DNA of 64,000 bases from NCBI RefSeq assembly GCF_001423945.1, contig NZ_LMPU01000009.1, positions 558,416-622,415 on the forward strand. The letters are read 5' to 3'. Shown here one piece after another: positions 38,084-44,362 of the stretch (positions are counted from its first letter, which is position 1; every line of letters starts with the position of its first letter). Under the pieces are notes generated by a model. It did no database searches. It worked only from the letters and a program-made list of their open reading frames with translations, and had not been told where the DNA came from. Position numbers and translations under genes: made by a program. The stretch comes from Pedobacter sp. Leaf194 (GTDB lineage: Bacteria > Bacteroidota > Bacteroidia > Sphingobacteriales > Sphingobacteriaceae).

Positions 38084-38503
38084 CTAAAAAGTTATTTTAA
38101 ACCTCCTAATAAAAATAAAGCCGATGCCAGCAAATCCAAAAGTTAAAAAAAACGGATAGTCATCTAATGGACAAGGCAATGCGCTATAGAAAACCTCATT
38201 ACCTGGATCATAGCAATATGACGTTGTTTGAATGTTTGGACAAAGATAATTACTTGGAATTCTTGGAAACCGAATATAGCATGTAGAAGTCGGCACGATA
38301 TCTCGAACGCACCTAACTGCACGAGCATTACTAATCCTTGTTGGGTCATTTGTCGCGCCATTCCATAAATAAAGTGTTGCCGACATGTAGGTTCCACTAG
38401 TAACTGTATAAATATTACCTCCTGGGGAGATGCAACCGACAGATTGGGCTCTCGTAACCGAGGCTAAAAGGAATGACAGCACGATACAGTATATAATTTT
38501 CAC
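38084..38503 (-). CDS. Array copy 4: small secreted Cys-rich protein with C-x-L-D-D-Y tail
   Basis: A 139-residue protein. The ATG at 38503 directly begins a clean signal peptide (MKIIYCIVLSFLLASVTRAQ), cleaved near AQ, followed by 'SVGCISPGGNIYTV'. Further cysteines lie in 'RCVRDIVPTSTCYIRF', 'NYLCPN' and 'SYCYDPG'. 'CVRDI' recalls 'CIRDI' of copy 1, a second shared element. The tail is 'PCPLDDY', 16 residues ('PFFLTFGFAGIGFIFI'), then 'RRFKITF'. This is the best-formed member of the array. Function unknown. Confidence 0.75.
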   Translation of the reverse strand: MKIIYCIVLSFLLASVTRAQSVGCISPGGNIYTVTSGTYMSATLYLWNGATNDPTRISNARAVRCVRDIVPTSTCYIRFPRIPSNYLCPNIQTTSYCYDPGNEVFYSALPCPLDDYPFFLTFGFAGIGFIFIRRFKITF

Positions 38504-38535
38504 TTAGGGATCAGGAACGGAAAAGTTTCCATATT

Positions 38536-38543
38536 CAAAAATA
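38536..38543 (-). promoter_or_regulatory. Candidate -7 promoter element of array copy 4
   Basis: Minus-strand TATTTTTG, a full match to TAnnTTTG, 33-40 nt upstream of the start at 38503. A TTG exists 24 nt further upstream, longer than the usual spacing. Confidence 0.35.
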
Positions 38544-38573
38544 CGAAAGAACCATTTATTCGGACTTCAATTG

Positions 38574-38946
38574 CTAGATCATCATACAATTTTTGTATTT
38601 TTTGATGAAAAACCACCCAAAAAATGCTGAAAACACAACGAACAGGAATAAATTATTGTCCAGCGGACAATTCACAATGTTGAACAGATATTCATCGCCA
38701 CCCGCTAAAGATCTGCCTGAGGCAGAACATTTGTAAGTTCCTGTTCTTTTTGTCAGGTTTCTTGCATAAGTAGCATTGCCGGCATTACAGTTTAAACTTA
38801 ACGGATTGTACCAGAAGCCAAATAAATCAACTGAAATGTAAATGCGGTTATCGCCAGGATAATAGCAACCTATGTAAGTTTGGGCTTTTCCACTTCGACA
38901 GTAAAAAACGAATATAACTAAGAATATAAAAAAAAAACCTCTGCAT
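38574..38946 (-). pseudogene. Array copy 5: frameshifted at a ten-base homopolymer in the signal peptide
   Basis: Starting at ATG 38946 (ATG CAG AGG) the gene enters a run of ten T on the minus strand (A at 38928-38937). Read with ten T it goes out of frame; with nine T it continues as MQRFFFIFLVIFVFYCRSGK, a good signal peptide, then 'AQTYIGCYYPGDNRIYISVD', with the Gly-Cys of the array, to the tail 'NCPLDNN', 16 residues ('LFLFVVFSAFFGWFFI'), 'KK' and a stop at 38574. The total length of 373 nt is one more than a multiple of three. The downstream frame is otherwise intact for 110-odd codons. It could be a recent mutation, a sequencing error in the homopolymer, or a slippage switch. Confidence 0.75.
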
Positions 38947-39072
38947 CAGTTCTACAAGCTTTAGGAGCTTTACTGAAGTGAAATGCAATGACTAACGAGG
39001 ACTAAATTTGGCTACGAATTGTATTATATAAACGCAGTTGCGGAAAAAAAGTTTTGCTGCAGCTTTTCCAGA

Positions 39073-39294
39073 CTATTGGGAAAGCCCTAGTTTCATCCTT
39101 CGAAAGGCAACCCAAGCAAGAGGGAGTAATAAAATTGGAATAGCACTGTCCAAAGGGCACGATGTTATTTTGACATAATTACCATTAGTACCAGTTGTGT
39201 AATTAGCAGCATGAATAGATTTTATTCAGGGACATGTAGCTACAACAGATAGAGGATTAACGAATGTACTCAAAAAAAAGTAAAATCTCCCTTT
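39073..39294 (-). pseudogene. Array copy 6: decayed paralogue
   Basis: The minus-strand frame ending at 39073 encodes 'NYVKITSCPLDSAIPILLLP' followed by 'LAWVAFRRMKLGLSQ', clearly the array tail (motif C-P-L-D, hydrophobic stretch, RR). Upstream the frame has a TGA at 39226-39228, then 'STFVNPLSVVATCP', which aligns with 'IYNNLSNPTACPR' of copy 7, and ends at a TAA at 39295-39297. No signal peptide or start remains. The hydrophobic stretch is shorter here (13 residues), and the Asp-Tyr of the motif is lost. Confidence 0.7.
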
Positions 39295-39321
39295 TTAGAA
39301 TATTGACTATTTAATTCATTG

Positions 39322-39735
39322 TTAAATACGGTTTAAGTTTGATTTAGTTGGCGATTGTCGAATTCCTAATATACCTAAAAGGCCGATTAACGGCACTAAT
39401 ATAAAAAGATAGTTGTCTAACGGACAGTTTATTCTTGTATAGATTACTTGTCTGTAAGCAGTATTGCAAACATTGTTAATACAGCAACGAATTGTCGAGG
39501 TATTAGAAACTGAATTGTAATCATATCTTGGACATGCAGTCGGGTTAGACAAATTATTGTAAATGATTGGACCTGTGTAATTAGTGCGAGCTGTATTCGC
39601 TGGTGCAGGCCCAATATCGATACCATAAATTGTTTCGTTTGAGAAATTATAGTTCATAGCACAGCCCGTGTCAGCGCTCACGTTTAAAACATTTATAAAC
39701 GTTACAAAAAAGAATATTTGAATCAGTTTTCCCAT
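39322..39735 (-). CDS. Array copy 7: small secreted Cys-rich protein with C-x-L-D-N-Y tail
   Basis: A 137-residue protein with signal peptide MGKLIQIFFFVTFINVLNVS and early 'ADTGCAMNYNF'. The mature part has many Asn and Thr residues and cysteines in 'TACPRYDY' and 'RCCINNVCN'. The tail is 'NCPLDNY', 16 residues ('LFILVPLIGLLGILGI'), then 'RQSPTKSNLNRI', with the second basic residue replaced by Gln. It is the first gene of the array in transcription order, divergent from the Wza-like gene with 246 nt between them, and a TATTTTTG element lies 49-56 nt upstream. Function unknown. Confidence 0.75.
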   Translation of the reverse strand: MGKLIQIFFFVTFINVLNVSADTGCAMNYNFSNETIYGIDIGPAPANTARTNYTGPIIYNNLSNPTACPRYDYNSVSNTSTIRCCINNVCNTAYRQVIYTRINCPLDNYLFILVPLIGLLGILGIRQSPTKSNLNRI

Positions 39736-39783
39736 AAAATATCTGGATACTTTCGGAAGGATATGCTTAAAATAGAGGTTTTA

Positions 39784-39791
39784 CAAAAATA
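39784..39791 (-). promoter_or_regulatory. Candidate -7 promoter element of array copy 7
   Basis: Minus-strand TATTTTTG, 49 nt upstream of the ATG at 39735, a full match to TAnnTTTG. The -33 region is weak (TTTA). Confidence 0.35.
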
Positions 39792-39942
39792 ATTTCCAGA
39801 GCTATTTAAAGTGAGTCGAGAGAAAAATGTAATTGACAAATGTCATGAATGAATTACGCTGATAAAATGCCTTAATACCAGAATCAAAAATATAGCCAAC
39901 TGGCGCCATTAATTTTTCTCTTCATTTAATCATATTAAAAAC

Positions 39943-39950
39943 TATTTTTG
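39943..39950 (+). promoter_or_regulatory. Candidate -7 promoter element of the polysaccharide operon
   Basis: Plus-strand TATTTTTG, 31 nt upstream of the ATG at 39982 of the Wza-like gene. It is the same octamer as found before array copies 3, 4 and 7. No strong -33 TTG is seen. Confidence 0.4.
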
Positions 39951-39981
39951 TTTTTCAAACAAAATTATTTCGGATCAGGTT

Positions 39982-40809
39982 ATGGCGGTGATTTTCAACA
40001 TGAGGAATGCATTTTATTTTCTATCGTTTGTGTTCATACTTGCATGCAGTGCATGTTCCGTACGTAAGGAACATAGTCTTTTTAATGCGCCGAGTGATAT
40101 CGTTACCGACACCATCAAGCATGTTTATGTGGTAAACGACCAGGGCATAAGCGATGCTTTCTATAAAATAAAAATTAACGATCAACTGGCTATCCGCAAC
40201 GTTCAAAATCCGGAATTCGGGGCAACGAATTCAACGGTTTCCAACGCATCTTCAGGCACACAAAGCGGGGCATCGGGAGCAACCAGCAGCGTACTTTCCT
40301 ACCCGGTTGAGTTAGATGGAAAAGTGAATTTACCTGCCATCGGAAAGGTTGAAGTTGTTGGTTTAAGTCGCAGGGAAGCCGCGGTAAAAATCGAAGAACT
40401 ATACAAAACGAAACTGCTTAAAGATCCCATCATCGAGTTATCGGTCGTAAGTTTAAAGGTAACCTTGCTTGGCGAATTTGGCAAACAGGGGAATTTTTTG
40501 CTCGAACGCGACAACACAACGCTGATAGACATTATCGGCGAAGCGGGTGGCATAACAAAAACCGCAGACCCGAAAACTTTAAAAATAATCCGTGGCGATA
40601 GAAGTCACCCGGAGATTATATATGTAAACTTAAACGACATTAATAGTTTAGCCAGTAAAAAACTGGTTCTTCAGAATAATGATATCATCATTTTGCAGCA
40701 AACCAAGAATTCGGCAACGAGCGAGAAGCTGCAGAGTTTTAACAACATCGTTCAGCCCCTGCTTGTAGTGGTAAACCTTGCCGTGTTAATATTCACTGTA
40801 ACCAGATAA
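39982..40809 (+). CDS. Wza-like polysaccharide export lipoprotein (OPX family)
   Basis: A 275-residue outer-membrane polysaccharide export protein. Signal peptide with lipobox 'FILAC'; an ATG at 40000 (MRNAFYFLSF) is an alternative start. The Poly_export domain includes 'YKIKINDQLAIRNVQNPEFG' and, after a Ser/Gly/Ala-rich insertion at about residues 80-105, 'LDGKVNLPAIGKVEVVGLSR' and 'REAAVKIEELY'. An SLBB-type domain follows ('VTLLGEFGKQGNFLLERDNT'), and a single hydrophobic segment ends the protein ('QPLLVVVNLAVLIFTV'), as in Bacteroidota Wza. It is the first gene of the plus-strand locus, followed after 267 nt by the Wzc-like kinase. Confidence 0.88.
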   Translation: MAVIFNMRNAFYFLSFVFILACSACSVRKEHSLFNAPSDIVTDTIKHVYVVNDQGISDAFYKIKINDQLAIRNVQNPEFGATNSTVSNASSGTQSGASGATSSVLSYPVELDGKVNLPAIGKVEVVGLSRREAAVKIEELYKTKLLKDPIIELSVVSLKVTLLGEFGKQGNFLLERDNTTLIDIIGEAGGITKTADPKTLKIIRGDRSHPEIIYVNLNDINSLASKKLVLQNNDIIILQQTKNSATSEKLQSFNNIVQPLLVVVNLAVLIFTVTR

Positions 40810-41006
40810 ATCGGCATTCGCCTGAACAAGCCGTTACAATCCGCTAAACGAAGGACAAAGCCAAAAACATTGTGTTCCAATTAATCAACTTAAATTGAGC
40901 GCTCCAGACATCAATTAAGGATTAAAGTAGCGCCCTTTAAAGTTGTCTTTTGTAAAAAAACTATTGATTTTCCTCATTAAATTCGTAGAAACATCTTCGA
41001 AAATAG

Positions 41007-41035
41007 TTGCTTTTAAAAAATTGATTTTATCTTTA
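41007..41035 (+). promoter_or_regulatory. Possible second promoter before the Wzc-like gene
   Basis: TTG at 41007 and TATCTTTA at 41028-41035 (seven of eight to TAnnTTTG), 18 nt apart, 42 nt upstream of the gene. It lies in the 267-nt gap 40810-41076, which is otherwise empty. Confidence 0.25.
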
Positions 41036-41076
41036 TAATCTTAATTAGTTTACATCAAACACTAAAAAAATAGACA

Positions 41077-43476
41077 TTGACTGAGTTGGTGCAAGAGAAA
41101 AAGGCGGTGAGCCAAAGTATTGATTTCTACAAAATCTTTCGCGTTTTTTTAAGTCGCTGGTATTGGATAGCCGCAACTGTTGGTATTTCTTTATGTATTG
41201 CCTGGCTGTATTTGTGGTACACCCCTCCTATTTATCAAACCGGCGCTTCGCTAAAATTAGAGGATAGCAACCCTGCCATTAGCACGGGAAGCCAGATGGG
41301 GCCTCAAAACTACAATTACACAGATAAAATTCAGGCCGAAAGTTTCACCATTCGCAGTAACGAGGTAATTTTGAATGCCGTAAAAACATTAGATTACAAA
41401 ATAAGCTACTATTTAAAAGGCAGGATTAGAACTACAGAACTTTATCCGAACGTACCATTTGTAATCGAAATTTTAAAACAAGACAGCGTAAATTTCGACC
41501 GTTCATTATTTGAGGTTACCGCTGCTGACGCACAGCATTTTAGACTGTATCCTGCAGAAAACGATAAGCAGAAAACGATTTATCGCTACGGACAGACTAT
41601 AAATATCGGGAACATGACTTTCCGCATTAAAGACAGGATACCTGAAAAAAGCGTTTACCAGTTTAAATTTAATAGTAAGGAAGATTTTGTGGGCCGAGCG
41701 ATGGGTGGCTTAAACATTGGCGAAGCGGCTCGTTTTACCAATGTGATGAGTTTGAGCCAGACGGATGGCAATGCTGTTTTTGCGGCAGACATCCTGAACG
41801 CCATCATGAAGGAATATGTGAAATTTGATGTAATCCAACGAAGGCGTTCGGCGAGGCAAACTGTCGATTTCATCGACAACCAGTTAGGTTTTATCAATAC
41901 CGAAGCCGGAAAATCGGGTAGCAACCTGGCCAATTTTAAAACGCAGAACAGGATGATCGACATGGGTTCATCGACAGCGGCAACGGTAGGAAAACTCTCC
42001 GATTTCGAAAAACAAAAAACAGAACTCAACTTAAAACAACTCGGCATTAAGCAGTTGCAAGAACAGGTAAACAGCAACAGGGCGAAAGTAGAAATTGGCT
42101 TAGATTTAGAAGGCGAATTAAATAGTGGTCTGGGCACATTAGTTGGCCAGCTGAATACGCTGCTCGCCAACAGGGAAATTAAATTGGGTCAGTTCAACAG
42201 CGATTCGCAACCGGTGAAACAAATTGAACAACAGATCGCGAATGTAAAGGCAAGCATCAGAAGTGCTGTAAGCGGCATGCTGAGACAGAATGAACAAACC
42301 ATTCGTTATATCGACAACCAGATTGCAGGTGTTAATCAAAGTATGAGCACGATTCCGGTGAAAGAGCAAAATTTTGTGAAATTGCAAACCAATTTCGAAG
42401 TAAACAATAAGGTACGCTCCTATTTATCAGAAAAAAAGCTGGAAGCCGAAATGAATGCAGCGGCGATTGTACCAGGTGCATCTATCGTGAACCCGGCTTA
42501 TCCATCGTATTATGCCATTTCCCCGAACAGCAATAAAGCCTATAGTACAGCAATGATGCTCGGCTTGGCGGCCGGCTTCGGTTTAATTTTGCTTGTCCGT
42601 TTTCTAAATCCATACATATATGATAAGGAAACGGTTGAAGGTTTAACTCACACGCCAATTATTGGAGTAATTAGAAAATTCCCCGATTATATAGACCAGG
42701 ATAGCCGGCAGGCGCTGTCGCTATCAAAACCGAAATCTGTATTCGCTGAGTCCGTGCGTTCCGTGCGAACGAATCTCAGCTTTCTGGCCAGTCATAAAGC
42801 CAGCAAAATTATTTGTATAACATCCGAAATTTCCGGCGAAGGAAAATCGTTTGTTACCATTAACCTCGCAAGTACGTTAGCCTTAATTGAAAAAAAGGTG
42901 ATATTAATCGCGGCCGATTTAAGAAAATCCAAATTGCACAAAGCTTTTGGAAGCGACAATAAAAAAGGCCTGAGTTCCTTATTGTCGGACCAGGCAACGC
43001 TGGCCGAAGTTATGATACATGATGATGTGCACCACATCGATTTTATTCCGTCAGGCCCAGTTCCGCCGAACCCATCGGAGCTTTTGCATACCGCAGCGAT
43101 GAAAGAATTGTTAAAAAGCCTGGAGAAAACCTACGACTACGTGCTTGTTGATACCGCACCGGTAGGTTTGGTTTCGGATGCAATACCACTAATCCGTTCG
43201 TCTGACGTTAATCTTTTTGTTATCCGTTCCGGCGTTTCGCAACAGCGAGCCGCAAATATTCCAGAGCGTTTATCACGTGAGTACGGTTTGAGCAACCTCG
43301 CCATTATTTTAAATGCTTTTGGCGATGATGCGCTGTACTCGAATTATTATACGACAGACTATTCACGCGGTGGAGGCAACAGCACCTATTACTATTCTGA
43401 TTATTCAGGCTATTCTGGCTCAGGTTATTATGATGATGAGAACAGAAAATGGTGGATGTTTTGGAAAAGAAAATGA
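41077..43476 (+). CDS. Wzc-like tyrosine autokinase / polysaccharide co-polymerase
   Basis: A 799-residue inner-membrane protein. Start is TTG at 41077: an in-frame TAG lies directly upstream and the first ATG is codon 74, beyond the first membrane span, so a non-ATG start is required. The Wzz domain with TM1 ('WYWIAATVGISLCIAWLYLW') and a large coiled-coil periplasmic part ends at TM2 ('AMMLGLAAGFGLILLVRFL'). The BY-kinase domain has Walker A 'SEISGEGKSFVTINLASTLA' near residue 588, Walker A' 'VILIAADLRKSKLHKAF' and Walker B 'YDYVLVDTAPVGLVSD'. The C terminus is a tyrosine cluster (eleven Tyr within about 38 residues), the autophosphorylation tail. It controls chain length and export together with the Wza-like protein. 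Confidence 0.93.
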   Translation: MTELVQEKKAVSQSIDFYKIFRVFLSRWYWIAATVGISLCIAWLYLWYTPPIYQTGASLKLEDSNPAISTGSQMGPQNYNYTDKIQAESFTIRSNEVILNAVKTLDYKISYYLKGRIRTTELYPNVPFVIEILKQDSVNFDRSLFEVTAADAQHFRLYPAENDKQKTIYRYGQTINIGNMTFRIKDRIPEKSVYQFKFNSKEDFVGRAMGGLNIGEAARFTNVMSLSQTDGNAVFAADILNAIMKEYVKFDVIQRRRSARQTVDFIDNQLGFINTEAGKSGSNLANFKTQNRMIDMGSSTAATVGKLSDFEKQKTELNLKQLGIKQLQEQVNSNRAKVEIGLDLEGELNSGLGTLVGQLNTLLANREIKLGQFNSDSQPVKQIEQQIANVKASIRSAVSGMLRQNEQTIRYIDNQIAGVNQSMSTIPVKEQNFVKLQTNFEVNNKVRSYLSEKKLEAEMNAAAIVPGASIVNPAYPSYYAISPNSNKAYSTAMMLGLAAGFGLILLVRFLNPYIYDKETVEGLTHTPIIGVIRKFPDYIDQDSRQALSLSKPKSVFAESVRSVRTNLSFLASHKASKIICITSEISGEGKSFVTINLASTLALIEKKVILIAADLRKSKLHKAFGSDNKKGLSSLLSDQATLAEVMIHDDVHHIDFIPSGPVPPNPSELLHTAAMKELLKSLEKTYDYVLVDTAPVGLVSDAIPLIRSSDVNLFVIRSGVSQQRAANIPERLSREYGLSNLAIILNAFGDDALYSNYYTTDYSRGGGNSTYYYSDYSGYSGSGYYDDENRKWWMFWKRK

Positions 43477-43633
43477 AAACGGGTTAAAGGTAAGTAATGG
43501 AGTAATAGGCTCAGGAAGCTCATTCTATGTTTTAATATTGAAGAAAAAGAAAACAGGGGAAAATATTGGCAATCCTGACGATAGATGGAAGAGGTTAGAA
43601 AGGACAAAAATTTTAAGGTAGGTTTTCAAGTTA

Positions 43634-44137
43634 ATGATTGATAATAAATACAGATGGTATCCGGTTTATACGCGTTCAAGAGCAGAAAAGAAAGCATATC
43701 AGGAGTTGATCAGAAAAAATATTATCGCCTATTTACCTTTAAAAAAAGAGTTAAAGCAATGGAGCGACAGGAAAAAAATTGTTGAAGAACCCTTGATTAA
43801 ATCCTATCTGTTTGTGTATATTTCGGCCAAAGAGCATGCTGAAGTATTAATGACGAACGGCATAGCAAGGTTCCTCTATTTTTCGGGCAAAATAACATCA
43901 ATGCCTGAGCAACAAATTGAAAGTTTAAAGCTATTACTCGCTACCGATGATGAATTGGAGGTGTTTGACTATGATATTAAACCTGGGCAAAAGGTGATTA
44001 TTAAAGCCGGGCCTTTTAAAGATATGATGGGAGAATTGGTTTCAGTACACAATAAACAGCGTATTATCCTACGTTTAGAAAATATGGGCTTTGCAATAAA
44101 CATTAATACCTCAATGGGATTTGTAGAGCCGGTTTAA
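43634..44137 (+). CDS. NusG/RfaH-like antiterminator (UpxY-type)
   Basis: A 167-residue NusG-family paralogue. The NGN domain reads 'YRWYPVYTRSRAEKKAYQEL' to 'LFVYISAKEHAEVLMTNGIA'; the C-terminal KOW domain is 'KPGQKVIIKAGPFKDMMGEL' with 'RIILRLENMGFAININ'. In Bacteroides the UpxY proteins, encoded in capsule loci, act as locus-specific antitermination factors that bind early in the operon. Here the gene is the third of the plus-strand locus, not the first, with 157 nt before it. A 225-nt spacer with an A+T hairpin follows, which could be its target region or a checkpoint for the downstream genes. Function is inferred from homology and context. Confidence 0.85.
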   Translation: MIDNKYRWYPVYTRSRAEKKAYQELIRKNIIAYLPLKKELKQWSDRKKIVEEPLIKSYLFVYISAKEHAEVLMTNGIARFLYFSGKITSMPEQQIESLKLLLATDDELEVFDYDIKPGQKVIIKAGPFKDMMGELVSVHNKQRIILRLENMGFAININTSMGFVEPV

Positions 44138-44233
44138 AGGCTGGAAAGATGTTTTCTAGATTGGTTAAGTAATTAATCGGTAAGTTGTTTTACCAGACCA
44201 CTGATAATTCTTAATTATTGCTAATTGATTATC

Positions 44234-44256
44234 AAAAAAAACAGTTCGTTTTTTTT
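44234..44256. promoter_or_regulatory. A+T-rich hairpin downstream of the antiterminator gene
   Basis: AAAAAAAAC, 5-nt loop AGTTC, GTTTTTTTT: a perfect 9-bp inverted repeat. It could be a weak terminator or pause element read through under control of the NusG-like protein. No ops-like GGCGGTAG motif is seen nearby. Confidence 0.35.
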
Positions 44257-44362
44257 AAAAAAATGTGACTGAAAGGGCGAAGCTGTGTCCGGCCATCACC
44301 CCTTTTGCTTTTAAGAATTACCCATTCCAAATCCAAAATCGTGATTAGTAGATCGTAATTTA

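Larger units (their letters stand above)
36203..39735 (-). repeat. Tandem array of seven paralogous small secreted proteins with a shared C-terminal tail
   Basis: Seven divergent copies in one orientation, here called copies 1 to 7 from low to high coordinate: 36203, 36906, 37461, 38084, 38574 (frameshifted), 39073 (decayed) and 39322. The central regions show little similarity. What is kept is a signal peptide, a Gly-Cys just after it, scattered cysteines, and a tail of C-x-L-D-[DN]-[YN], 16 mostly hydrophobic residues (13 in copy 6) and a basic doublet. The array fills the space between a GT2 gene and the divergent Wza-like gene. Confidence 0.85.

Noticed and set aside
43313..43621. Plus-strand frame overlapping the Wzc tyrosine tail and extending 145 nt past it
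   Set aside because: Out of frame with Wzc and repetitive because of the Tyr/Ser/Gly codons; no independent support in the 157-nt spacer.
39982..44362. Search for JUMPstart/ops elements upstream of the polysaccharide genes
   Set aside because: No GGCGGTAG-type sequence found; UpxY-type factors may use different sites.
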